NCBI RefSeq assembly: GCF_014805685.1
Contig: NC_060898.1
Coordinates: forward strand, 10,569,501 to 10,633,500
Direction: 5' to 3'
From: Silurus meridionalis
Taxonomy: Eukaryota; Chordata; Actinopteri; Siluriformes; Siluridae
Length of the DNA: 64,000 nucleotides
Program-made: the position numbers and the translations under genes
Shown here: piece after piece, positions 20,123 to 32,092 of the stretch
Layout: every line of letters begins with the position of its first letter
How positions within the stretch are numbered: the stretch's first letter is position 1
The notes under the pieces: generated by a model
Databases searched by the model: none
Seen by the model: the letters and a program-made list of their open reading frames with translations, nothing else
Told to the model about the DNA's origin: nothing

Positions 20123-21396
20123 TATATAGATAATTTATTAGTCCACAACTAGTTATTGTCATTAAAAACAAACACAGGTTTAATGAGTTATTGAGTTATT
20201 GAGAGTATTATTGAGAGTAAAACATTGCTTGAGATGTTTATTTGTTTATGATTGTATGGCATTCAACTACTGTTTGATGTTAGTTTGATGATCATCCAAG
20301 ATTATAAGCAGATTTGCTTTAATGTTATTATTTTCAACAGAAGCTGTGCATTCCTCCCTCATTCAAAGATGTTTGCAGCGCTTGATTGATGTCAGCAACG
20401 ACATCAACCCCCAGCCTTTCTTTAATTCCATGCCTAATAACTCTCCTCATGTTTTTCCCAGGTTCTTTCAGACGCTTGCATTCCAGTCTTCCTGGCTCTT
20501 TTAGGATGTCTTGTTAAAAATGTAAGTGACTGTATTCGCCTTTCTAATGCAAATGCTGTCCCACATGTGAGGTGGTAAGTGTAACTCAGTATAGTGAAAC
20601 ACATTATGATAGAATAGTGATGAGATCAGTGTTATCGCACCCCCCATGCCCTGCAGTTTACCTGTCTCTCTCACTGGCAGTCACACAGATCAGCAGGGCT
20701 TTGTACCATATCTTTCAAGCATAGTCATCATCAGAAATTTTGGACCATGCATTGAAATATTTGTCCATATTCACACAGAGTGCATGTAAGAGTACATTTC
20801 AAGAAGAATACATACTTCTTATTCTTTCAATTTAGCCACCTAGAAAATAAAAATATATAGTAATATATAGAAATAATAGTTCCAAATGAACAATTGCCCA
20901 AATAAATATAGTCAGACTTTGATAATAAAATCTATAACGATTATAACTTTAGCATCATGAACACCAGCATTAGTGTTCAAGTAAAAACATAAAATTGATT
21001 CCAATCAGGTTAGCATTTTAATTTTTGCTTACTGAATCTCTGACTCACTGATCCCTATTGCTGAAATGTACATTGCCAAAAGTGTATGGCCAAGAATAGT
21101 TGCAAAGACCTTTGCAAAGTAATTTTTCTCAATCATTCAAATTCTGCAATCATCTGTACTGATTACTGCTTTCTATGCTAGTCAGTTAATTAAAGATATG
21201 ATGATTCACTCAACAAGACCATTAAAAATCAATAACATTTTTCATTATGTTTCTTTTAAAAGTTAAAGGAAAAATGCATTAGAGTCATGTCCTGTTATTC
21301 TATATGTAGTTTAAACAGTTTGTTTGATGCAAGACATGAACACAGACCATATAACAAATTCACCCCTAGAGGCAATCTGGATTAGCCAATCCAGCT
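20122..21396. other. Unique AT-rich intergenic sequence
   Basis: No gene or clear repeat family recognised. 20320-20510 has a short open frame and balanced composition but no known motif. Confidence 0.45.
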
Positions 21397-23260
21397 ACAC
21401 ACTGTAAAAAATATATATAGAGAGTTTGAACAGTGAAAGAATGTAAAATAGCGATGGTAAAATCCTATAAAATTATAAAACATGAAATTACTTTTTTATT
21501 TTTACAGTTAAATCCTGTTAATGTTAATACAGGTAAACTTAATAATATTTGCATTATTGCTTGGTAAAACTATTCCCTACATTAGTTTACTAACATTGTC
21601 CACTTGACAGAGTGAATGAAAACAAATGAGTAAATTCAGATACTGATGAACACTGCTGTTAACAAGCAGAATCACTGAAGGAAAGAACAAGAAACAAAAT
21701 TACATACAGTTACAGCCTAAGATGAAATCAACTGAATTAAAGCAAGATGATTAAACAACTTGTCAGCTGTTATCTACATTATCAATTCTTTATGTCGTCT
21801 TGATCAAAATATATTTTATTGGTTTCACCTAAATAGTCTTAACCCCAAATCATCTCAGCATCAGTTCATTGCACAAGTCATTGAATGCAAAATGGTTAAA
21901 CCAGTTGTCATCATCTGTAATCTAAAATTTCTATTAAACTTTTTTTAAATGTGACTTGAATTGATTAATTGTGCAAATTAATCTTGAATGTCACTAATGA
22001 AGGACAGTGTATGGCATCAGATTAACCAATAATCAACTAGTTCTCTAAAACAGGTCAAAGGTGAATCTTGTGAACATTCAATTGAAGAGTGTATACAGAC
22101 AGAACAAAACATAGAATTACAAGTTCTGAAAACAGTAAAAGTGTGAATCCTTTTCGTTCTCTTGCACTCAATATAAATTAAATATGCAATCAAATAAAAT
22201 AATTTGTGTTGCTGAAATTCATAGATGCCATACAGAAGAAATTTAAATTATGTGCATTTTCAATCACTTTAATCCAAACAGCAGTTTATATCAAGAAATA
22301 AAAAAACTGTTCACCATCATACTGACAACATTTTGATGAGCTTGTTTGTGAACAATAATGAAGACACTTTTTATTCTGATGGGAATGAGATGTTCACTGA
22401 CAGTAATATTTACTTTTGAGAGGATTTTGATAAAAGTATAGGCTTTTGCAAAAAATCCAATGTATTGTGCTGTTTGTACAAATTGTTTTGAGAATACACT
22501 TTCTTTTTTGCAAATATTAAGGATGATTCAAGAAATGCTCCAAAGCTGCTTAGAAAAACTGTAATTTCCAATTCTTTTTGATAGTAATATGACTTCAAGA
22601 TAATTTGACAGACTATTAAGGATTTTAAAAACGTTTTATGCACAAAATCTTTAGAGCTATAGCACTGTTTAGACACATAGACATCAAGAATCAGCACATG
22701 AAATTCAAGAATGGTGATTATTAACAAACTTTCATGCTGCAATGCATGCTGGATGCCAAAACTCCCAACATGCATTTCATGAATAAATTATCCACTTTTT
22801 TCTTCATTTGGTTTTATTTTGATAGTATTTTATTAATTTTAATAGACTGTTTCATGGGGTCAGGGTTGAGCTCTTTTTACAAAAACAAATTTTAAAAAGC
22901 CAAGGTTTAAGAGCAACACTAAAACAAGCACTGGTTTCTATGCTCTTGTGTCTCTTTCCTTCAGTGATTCTGCTTGTTCACAGGTGTCCATTAAAGTTCA
23001 ATCCTCATTTAATAAGTCACTTCATTATCTCATTAACTTCATCACTGCTTCAGTGTTACTTCAACACTTGTGTGGACACACATAAGTGCTCTTTTAAAAC
23101 TGAGGATTTTGCTGTGGGATTAAAGAGTTTAAATGTTTAAAAAAAAAAAAAAAACACTTTTAAATGAATTTTAACAATAATATTCTGTAAATTTAATTTA
23201 CAGAAGCAAACTGTAAAAAGAAAAGAAAGAAAAACAGCAAAATACTGTATACAGTCAAAT
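21397..23260. mobile_element. Candidate non-autonomous DNA transposon with long inverted arms
   Basis: A 26 bp perfect inverted repeat links 21661-21686 and 22953-22978 (core AGCAGAATCACTGAAGG). Outer flanks on both sides contain related CTGTAAAAA / TTTTTACAG words (21402, 21500-21510, 23205-23216), and an ACACTGTAAAAAAT terminus is plausible at the left. No transposase is visible between the arms; the open frame at 22410-22775 (minus) has no recognisable domain. The exact termini and any target duplication are unresolved. Confidence 0.42.
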
Positions 23261-23423
23261 TCCTGTTGTGTGTAACATTGTGTAGGATAGTAGAACCTGT
23301 GTTTTAGTCAAAGACAGAGAAATATTGGTGTTATGATGTATGTTGCTTTATATAAAGGCAGTAACAGTGTTGGGTTGATGCAGAGGGAATCTTTTCACTA
23401 ATTTCAACATAAATGTGTGCTAC

Positions 23424-23575
<152 letters not shown>

Positions 23576-23591
23576 TATATATATATATACA

Positions 23592-23646
<55 letters not shown>
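23576..23646. repeat. (TA)n microsatellite
   Basis: TA array interrupted once by ACAG near 23589, followed by a T-run. Confidence 0.95.
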
Positions 23647-24545
<899 letters not shown>

Positions 24546-25384
24546 TCTTACACAATCATGCTTCCCATCAGGCAAGTTTTATATTAGACATTCTAGTCAG
24601 ACATTGACATTAACATTGAGTTAGCCTTTAGCTTTTCTTTGTGATGTAACAATACAAGATTTAATTTATTTGCCATTAACAGATGACATAAAGTAAAATA
24701 TTATATTGGACTTCCTTCAAGGAACCAGGATCAATAACAGTTTCAATTAAAAAAAAAAAACAGAAAAATATACAGTCTGACACTGACTATCAATTCATTG
24801 AGTCTATCTGTGACAATCATGTCAGTCCATCACCTAGTGTAAAACATAAGTAAATCCAGGGAGAGTTCACTCTTACATTTGGGTTGATATTTTTCAGCCT
24901 ACTTCACTGACACCTCTGGAATGAATGGACAATCAGTGCTCTCCAAAATGGGTTCCCCTTTAAGTCTGGTTCCTCTAAAGTCTGGTCTGGTCTCTTATGC
25001 CATGACTTGCCACAGTCACCACTGGCTTGCTCATTATGGACAAACTTACAATTATAAGGAACATATACATTCTTTTTTAACCGCTTTATCTCTGAATTGC
25101 TGCTTTGAGACAATGTCCATTGTTAAAAACACTATACAAATAAAAATTAATTGAGTTGAAAAATTAAGTAAATGAACCTCTGTCACAGCAGTAAATGGAA
25201 ACGTGCATGTGAAATACGGTTGTGAGACTAAAAAAAACGAACAGAATAGAGGGAGATTATTTCACTAATTTCTTTTCCAAAAACGCATTTGATTGATAAA
25301 ATAAAAAGCACTAGACTAAGTCCATAGAGCATGTTTGGTTTTGGCATAACACAAACCCAGTAAGCCATTATGTATAGCTGCCTT
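24546..25384. other. Unique intergenic sequence
   Basis: Nothing recognised. 24900-25160 has short open frames on both strands without known motifs. Confidence 0.4.
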
Positions 25385-25545
25385 TATACTGATGTGCCAT
25401 ACCAATAAACCCACCTGCCTGATATTGTGTAGGTCTACCTTGTGCAACCAAAACAGCTCTGACCCACTAAGGCATGAACTCCACAAGACCTCTGAAGGTG
25501 TGCTGTGGTATTTTGGACCATTCTTAACTATTCTATCCTGATCAG

Positions 25546-26397
25546 CAGTGTTGGGCAATAACGTGTTACTGTAACCCAGTTACTTTGACAGTAACTAACA
25601 CTGTAACGCAGCACTTTTTAAATAAAGTAACTCTGTTACCGTTACCGTATAGTGCGTTGTCCGTTACTTTTTTAAATGAATTAATTTTGGCTGAAGTGTA
25701 GCCTACAGTTTAACCTGTTTACAGCAGCGTCGCATTGTAGGATTGGTGGAACCACTGTAAACACGAAGAAGATGCACTGTGGGCGTGTCTCCGTTTATTC
25801 AGGTCTGTGCGGCAGTAATGGCGAGTCAAGGCGAGAGCAAGACGAGTTTCTCAAAGTGAAAATATGCTCATTATTTCACTTTAGTTGTGCATAAAGACAA
25901 AAACTTTGTATTCAAATGTAAGTTGTGTCTTTCTGGTTCGAAGGTCATATCTACTGCAATAAACAGCAACTCCAATCTGTCGAAGCTCCTCCAGAAACTC
26001 GATGCCTTGATGAAGCTAGAAGCTAACCCAGTGTTATGTTGTACATTTTTGATAGTTTTCATACTTAAGCTGTGAAAGGAACATTTTTAAGAACTCAATA
26101 CAACAGCTTTTATGATGCAGAAGCGACTTTAGTTTTTGATTCTGAATATATTATTCAGCTTGTTTTGTTATTTATTTCAGAAATTCTTGTGATATATTCA
26201 GTTTGTGCTGGTCTGACTTAAATAAAATAGTGTTTTTTAAGAAAGTAACTCTTTAAGAAAGTAACTCAAAAGTTACTTTTAACAGTAACGCATTACATTT
26301 TGGTGTAAGTAATCAACAAATTAATTGAGTTACTTTTTGAATGAAGTAACTAGTAACTGTAACTAGTTACTATTTCTTAGTAACTAGCACATCACTG
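25546..26397 (+). mobile_element. Non-autonomous hAT element with 8-bp target duplication
   Basis: The ends are CAGTGTTGGGCAATAACGTG and AGCACATCACTG. They are flanked by an exact 8-bp duplication, CTGATCAG (25538-25545 and 26398-26405), the target size of hAT transposons. The subterminal regions are packed with AGTAACTAGTTAC-type repeats, standard in fish hAT derivatives. Most of the transposase is gone, but a zinc-finger fragment remains inside. Confidence 0.92.
25887..26075 (+). pseudogene. BED-type zinc-finger fragment of a hAT transposase
   Basis: The frame reads HKDKNFVFKCKLCLSGSKV, then STAINSNSNLSKLLQK. KCKLC supplies the paired cysteines and the SNSNLxxLLQK segment occupies the place of the SNLxxHLxxxH histidine half of a BED finger, with Leu replacing the first His. 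BED fingers bind DNA at the N-terminus of hAT transposases. Only about 60 codons survive, with no catalytic domain, so it is a transposase relic kept inside a non-autonomous element. The start Met is arbitrary. Confidence 0.6.
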
Positions 26398-26816
26398 CTG
26401 ATCAGCATTAATATTTTAAAAAATGTATGCTATAGTAGCTCTTAATGGGTTACCCATTCATATTGACCTTCCTTGAACAGGTTTAGGAAGGTAATAACCA
26501 CTGCATACCAAGAAATCCCCACAAGACCTGCTGTTTCTGTAAGTCTCTGACCCAGTCATCTAAACGTCAGCGTTTGGCCCATGTTGAAGTTGCTCAGGTC
26601 CCTGCAGGTCCTTTGCTGCTTTTATACTGTATATACCGTGTCATGAATATTATTTAGTGTGACTTTCAGTGTTTTTAATGTTTTGGCTGATTGATGCACA
26701 TAGGTGTAGGTTTAATTCTTATTATGTTGTTGATTAAACATTGTTATAGAATACAGAGCTCTCTTATCCAATATCACAACCAGTAATCACTAATGTACCA
26801 GTTAATGTGTGGATCA

Positions 26817-26860
26817 AGTCACAAACTTCAAGATCACAAACTTCAAGATCACAAACTTCA
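26817..26860. repeat. Three tandem copies of a 15 bp unit
   Basis: AGATCACAAACTTCA is repeated three times (first copy AGTCACAAACTTCA) at the left edge of a family X repeat. The unit equals the family X sequence at that point, so it is a local expansion of the repeat end. Confidence 0.9.
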
Positions 26861-27017
26861 AGCCAAAAAACTGAACCCCATAACATTAGACCAATAAAAT
26901 TTCCGAACGGAAACGAAAAAACGCATCTCACCTGTGTTCTGAGCTGCACGGCATCGGGAGAAAAAAACGTTTTTTTAAAACGCACGACGAGGACAAAAGA
27001 TAAACTCTCGACAGATA

Positions 27018-27603
27018 CAGTGGTACCTTGACCTACGAGTTTAATTCGTTCTGTGGATGAGCTCGTATCTCAATTTGCTCGCACATCAAATCAGTTTTCC
27101 ATATTGAAAATACTTAAAATGGCATTAATCCGTTCCAACCCCTTAAAATGACACCCCGTTTTTATGTTTCATGTTATTAAATTGGAAAATACATTTCTAA
27201 ATAACAAATCTTGTATAAAAACATAAGAGAAAGAGTATGTAAAGATATAATAAGTTTTTATTCAGTGTATTTTCCTTGGAGATGAGACGACTTGAGCTAA
27301 CGTGTGTGTGTGTAGGGGGGCTAGAGGCGATAAGTGGAGGCGGAGGGAAAACTCGTTTTTTACTATCACTCCTGTACACTACGTATCCCTAAACTTTAAA
27401 ATGTTTACTTTTTCTTCTTTGCTTATCTTAATTTTTGTCACAATCTTCGCTTTCTGGCTTCGCTTCGCCATCTAGCAGCGGCGACTCGAGCTCGTACCTT
27501 AATTTTACGTAACAAAGCGTAACAAAGCAAAAAAATCTACGAGTGACCGCTCGTACCTCGGAAAACTCGTACATTAATGCACTCGTAGGTCAAGTTACCA
27601 CTG
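27018..27603. mobile_element. Tigger-like MITE inserted in family X copy a
   Basis: Termini CAGTGGTACCTTGACCTACG and CGTAGGTCAAGTTACCACTG are inverted repeats, with TA on each side (27016-27017, 27604-27605). The ACTCGTA / TACGAGT words and CAGTGG ends are typical of pogo/Tigger-derived elements in vertebrates. It has no transposase. It sits at the position where copy c of family X has a single TA. Confidence 0.88.
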
Positions 27604-28122
27604 TAGTTGTGAAAGGGAGGAGGAAGACAGCGAACAATGACTTACTTGGTCGGCTACTGTTTAGATACAAGCCGTTGTAGCACGTTGAGTCTGGGTGAAG
27701 GGAGAGCTCACTAACTCCAGTTGCAAATGAAATCATATAAGCACAGACAGGTTTCCAAAACTCTTGTTTTTTTTTTTTTTTCTTGGCAACAGCGTTATGG
27801 GTTAGTTAAAGAAACTTAGAAATGAGCATCAGCAAATAATGAGCACATAATCCTTAGTCTCACACGCACACACACACGCAGTAATACCAGCAGAATGCAG
27901 TGACGTGCTTTTTCCAAAATGCCGCTCTGCTCTTAAAGGAGCCACAACATATTTCACCTGTTACACCATGTAACAGACACTGTCTTTCGGTAAAGCCTGT
28001 GTAAAGTTCATTAGTTTCGGCTTATAGACAGGTGCGGCTTATTTATGTTCAAAATAAAAATATTTGTAAAATTCAGTGGGTGCGGCTTATATAAGGGTGC
28101 GCTTTATAGTCCGGAAATTACG

Positions 28123-28905
28123 GTATTTTAAACATTTTTAAGATTTGTTCCTGCTTGTAAGTGCAGCAACTATGAAAGCTTTCCAAATTCAGAGTGGGTT
28201 GTTGGCTATGTGGAAGAGAATGGAGAACCAGTAATGGTACTTAAAAAAATTGCTGAAAAAAAAAAGTGCATAATCCACTGACTTACGGTTAGAGAGGTCC
28301 AGTTCACTTTAACATAGTGTGCAATTATGAGTTTGTGAGCTGTAGCCTGTGATAAAACACCGTGCCCCAAGGCAGATAGATGGCACTTATTAGTTATATA
28401 ATTGATTCTTTTTAAAATGTTTGTATTAATTATAAATAATAGGTATATATTACGAGTGGTATTTAAAATGTTTACATGAGAGTTGCATGCAGTTGCATAT
28501 GCAGATCTGATTATGTAAATGATATTGGATCCATCAACAAGCAGTATTAAGTACAAATATATTACTTTATTAATTTTAGTACTGTCCATTTTTTCTTCCA
28601 TTTTTTTTGCATAGAGGGCATATGAGGAGTTATCATCCAATTATGGTTACTATGGGGATTTTATGAATAACATTTTTGAATAACCTACTTAAAGTGTAGC
28701 AGATGGGTGCTTGATTCACTAATTGATCCTTCAGTTCATGTTTTCTATCTGCCAATTTTTTTTAGGCTTAAAAACAAGTGTGTATGTTTAAAAGTGGTTG
28801 TGCAAATTTTAGTGAAAAACACGTATGTGTAGAATAATTTTCCTATGTTAATATTTCTATATTTCATGTTTTGAGTAATGAGTCTAATCAGTCAAAATTG
28901 AAGAC
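28123..28905. other. Unique intergenic sequence
   Basis: No repeat or gene recognised. The minus-strand open frame at 28206-28640 (144 codons) shows no known motif and is AT-rich by chance. Confidence 0.45.
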
Positions 28906-29040
28906 AGGCTGTCATCGACGGGGTGACATCACGACCAGGGAGTATAAAGTGCACCTGGAGAAAAGACAGCTTCAGCTTCTGTTTGTTCATGAAGCACTCT
29001 GTGTGACATTTAATGATTGTCTGTCAGTTTTGTCAAAAGT

Positions 29041-30125
29041 ATGAAGGCATCCAAGACAACCAAGCAAACGTTTCGGACTTGTGCTTCTCCCTGTCCTCGT
29101 TTTATTACGGGAACGGATACACACAGACTGTGTGTGGCTTGTTTGGGAGCGGAGCATGCAATTTCGGCTCTCACCAGCACTGTGCTTGCATGCCTATGCG
29201 GCTGCTCCGTGGTGGGGCAGACTCGTACGAACCCGGAGCTCCTAAAGGTTGTGACACGCGGCCGTTCAGAAGCTCGATATAGCTTGGCTGGCCAGTGAGC
29301 ATAAAGCCCCTTGCCATTTTTTCCTGACCTGCACACAGAGGTGTCCAGGTCCTGGGCACGGCCTTTCTGCCTTTCTCGTCCCGCCCCTTCAGCCCCAAGA
29401 CTGAGGTTTATTCCAACGTCTCTGGGCTTAGGGATTGTGGCTATAGTGTCATGCCATGGGTTGAATGGACGCTAGCACGCTATATTTTCCCGGGTGTGGC
29501 ATCTTCCCTAAAATCCCCGACATTACCCACCAAGCCCCTGCGCACTACCTTGGCACTTGTGAGTAAGGCTTACGCCTCGCCAGGCCAGGCCACTGGATGT
29601 CTGCACACCATGTCGGTACTGCAGGCATATCAAGCCGACCTGCTGTGGGAGCTGGATCTAGGAGATCCTTTGGGCGGCCAGTTTTCTGAGATTTCCCATA
29701 CAGCGGATCTGTACACAAAGGACACCGCCAAGGCCATTGGCCAGTCTATGGCCACCCTAGTAGCCACTGAGAGACACCTCTGGCTTACCCTGTCCAAAAT
29801 ACTGGACGGGGACAATTTTGTGCTGCTGGACGCCCCACTCTCTCCTTCGGGCCTGTTTGGCGACGCCGTTGATTCGGTAGTCGACAGGTTCCAGGAGTAC
29901 AAGAGACAATCAATGGCGTCCCAGCGGTATTTCCCACATTGCTCTCATGGGACTGCTTGGCGGGCGCAGCACCAACCCCAACCCAGCACTTCATACCGCC
30001 AAGTGTATCATGATGCACTCTCTCCTGTGTGGGATCCCGAGCAGCGCCCTGGGTCAAAGCCCTGTGAGGTGACAGATCTGAGGACTGTAATATTCAGGAA
30101 GAGGGCTTTGGCCAAAAGGTCCTGA
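29041..30125 (+). pseudogene. DIRS-like gag pseudogene
   Basis: The first segment (ATG at 29041) has a cysteine/histidine cluster, CPRF..DTHRLCVACLGAEHA, followed by CLCGC, as at the start of DIRS gag proteins. It terminates near 29298. A second open frame, 29451-30125, carries the typical gag core: SKAYASPGQATGCLHTMSVL, QAYQADLLWELD, then TERHLWLTLSKI and LLDAPLSPSGLFGDAVDSVV. It ends KRALAKRS followed by a stop. The break between 29298 and about 29530 makes it a pseudogene. Gag would coat the element's RNA; the product is not expected to be functional. Family assignment is from memory of DIRS gag sequences. Confidence 0.72.
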
Positions 30126-30329
30126 CCCGACCTGTAGAGGGATGACCGGGGGAACGTGTAGCACCACTTTCTCAGTGCCCATTTTCTCCCAGCCCCTTTA
30201 GGGACCTTGTTGGTTAACCCTGCCACGAAATGTGTTTCAGGGCATGGCCAGCTCCACCTAGCTTCCTCCTTTGGTTTTGCCTGGCATCGTTGCGGAACAG
30301 GAGGTCTTGTTTCTAGAGCTGTGTTTGAT

Positions 30330-30432
30330 CACTGCTCTGGCTCTGGACACACTGGAGGTCTCGAGAGACTGATACCCTTAAGGGAGAATCTGGCAGCCTG
30401 GAGGGCTTTGCCAGACATGTCCCTGTGGGTAC
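30330..30432 (+). pseudogene. Start of DIRS-like reverse-transcriptase frame, truncated
   Basis: Encodes ERLIPLRENLAAWRALPDMS then LWVLRTV, the short conserved lead-in to the DIRS reverse transcriptase. It stops at about 30432, just before where the family continues with the GYRIQF motif, because antisense gypsy sequence replaces it. Confidence 0.65.
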
Positions 30433-31340
30433 TGCGTACTGTAGCTGGTTCTCCAGCAGCGTCAGAAAAAAAGGGTGGCAGAGGGGACGGCGGACAGGGG
30501 TTCCTGGTTGAAGAAAGTTGGCGGCAGGTAAACGTGGACCACCTGGAAGGGTGAAAGCCTTGTGGCAGCAGTGGGAAGGGTGTTATGAGCGTACTCAATC
30601 CATAATAGTTTATCCAACCAGGAGGCAGTTTTCCGACTGCAAAGGAGGCGGAGACCAGTTTCCAGATCCTGGTTGAGCCTCTCAGTTTGTTCGTTCATCC
30701 GGAAATCCATGGAGGCGTAGTATGTGCTGGAGGGACAGCTTGGCAGTTTCCTTGGAGGATGGCAGTTTGGGTAGTGCGATAAAGTGTCCCATCTTGTGTC
30801 CCATCTTGTATTGACACTGATCAATGACCATCATAACAACCGTGTTGCCATTGGAAGAGGGTGGCCCGGTAACGAAGTCCATGGCAAGGTGTGACCACGG
30901 ACGTTTCAGGATAGAAAGGGGCCGAAGAAGACCTTAGGGGCGGCCGCGAGGGTTCTTGTATTGGGCGCAGTCGGGGAAGGCTGCAACTAAGTCCGGGGTG
31001 TCCCTTACCATGGAGGGCCACCAGAAGCGTTTCTTGACCAAAGACAAGGTGCGAAGCTGACCGGGGTGACAGAATAACATAGAGTTGTGACACCATTGGA
31101 AATCATCGGAGCGGAGACCCTCAGGGACGAACAGAAGACCAGTGGGGCAACCCTTGGGGACAGGGCCTCTGTCCTGGGCATTCTTGACCCGCTCCTCCAA
31201 GACGAAACTGAGGGTGCAAACCGACATGGATTTGGGAAGGATGGTCTCAGGACACGGCTCTTCCTCCTCCGGGGCATGAACTCTTGAGAGAGACCTTGGA
31301 GATCACTGCCCCTACCCCTACGCCGTCCACTGAATCCACT
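30433..31340 (-). pseudogene. Ty3/gypsy RNase H-integrase fragment, antisense
   Basis: Minus strand, reading from 31340: [17 protein letters not shown] (start of RNase H, first Asp region), then a deletion. The integrase zinc-binding region follows ([39 protein letters not shown], then CAQYKN). The catalytic core is then seen as [20 protein letters not shown] and [18 protein letters not shown], continuing with [11 protein letters not shown] and [18 protein letters not shown]. Pieces lie in different frames and stops interrupt them. Integrase would insert element cDNA; this copy is dead and lacks LTRs, protease and reverse transcriptase. Confidence 0.85.
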
Positions 31341-32000
31341 GAAATAAAATAAATTCAGGCTTTTGACAGGCAGATCTTAAACTAATGGAAATTTTCTGTA
31401 AAGATAAATGCACATCTTCACACTGTCCTTATTCATCAATAACAGAGAAGAGGGATAGAGGTGAAGGAATTTAAAACAGGGTGAAGTAATGCTTCAGGAT
31501 AGGCTTGACAGTCCACAGTTCCCCCTATGAGTGTGCCATGGGATGGCAGCTGGTCTTTACTCTTTAGGCAAGTAAGTAAGAGAGAGTAAGACAGGAATAA
31601 TGAATTTAGCTGTTTTCCCCCCACTAAATATACTGTAAAAGAAGACAGGACAGTCAGATCTAAAAGCTAAGAACTGGATGCACATCACCCAAAACAGAGA
31701 GTTGAAAGTATTTAAAAATAGAAATATATTGCAAGACCAAGTGAAGCTTTTTCATCTTTTGTTTATTTTTAAGTTTTATTTGTATAGTGAGTTTAACAGT
31801 TGAAGTGTTATAAAGCAGCCTTACAGAAATAGATACAGTATATGATTTTAAAATGAATACGTTAATTTTGCTATATATTGAACCCATCACTGAACATTGT
31901 TGCAGACTTATATAAAATATATTTTATGATGTTGATCTAATTTCTCTTACATTTGTTATTATTTTCATACAATCTTGTATATTTACTATACTACCATACC
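31341..32000. other. Unique AT-rich intergenic sequence
   Basis: No gene or repeat family recognised. Confidence 0.45.
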
Positions 32001-32003
32001 AAA

Positions 32004-32090
<87 letters not shown>
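32001..32090. repeat. A-run followed by (TA)n microsatellite
   Basis: About 20 A then about 35 TA units. Confidence 0.97.

Positions 32091-32092
<2 letters not shown>

Larger units (their letters stand above)
25385..26710 (-). mobile_element. Degraded Tc1-like remnant, split by a hAT insertion
   Basis: 25385-25537 (AATAAACCCACCTGCCTGAT ATTGTGTAGG..., then AACTCCACAAGACC TCTGAAGGTGTGCTGTGG) matches, from memory, the minus-strand 3' end of a widespread fish Tc1-family transposase and its right arm. 26406-26710 ends GTTTTTAATGTTTTGGCTGAT, the expected opposite terminus. Most of the transposase is missing. The 852 bp hAT element at 25546-26397 interrupts it. Confidence 0.5.
26817..28122 (-). mobile_element. 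Family X repeat, copy a (interrupted by a Tigger-like MITE)
   Basis: A moderately repeated sequence present four times in this window (also 39320-39976, 45250-45981, 49333-50016). Intact ends are inverted and read ACCGTAATTTCCGG / CCGGAAATTACGGT. This copy has the right end (CCGGAAATTACGGT near 28108-28121) but loses the other terminus at 26817. It contains no protein gene. A 586 bp element is inserted at 27018-27603. The family is probably a non-autonomous DNA transposon; its superfamily is not clear to me. Confidence 0.8.
28906..30432 (+). mobile_element. DIRS-like retrotransposon fragment (leader, gag, start of RT)
   Basis: A GC-richer segment in which a TATAAAG-containing leader (28940-28960) is followed by a zinc-knuckle-like gag start, the main gag domain and the first residues of the downstream polymerase frame. 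DIRS elements encode a tyrosine recombinase instead of a DDE integrase; that part is absent here. The element stops at about 30432, where antisense gypsy sequence begins. Confidence 0.75.

Noticed and set aside
22410..22775. 121-codon minus-strand open frame as a gene
   Set aside because: AT-rich, no recognisable domain, no splice context, and it lies inside a candidate transposon.
28206..28640. 144-codon minus-strand open frame as a gene
   Set aside because: No motif or family resemblance; its composition fits chance in AT-rich DNA.
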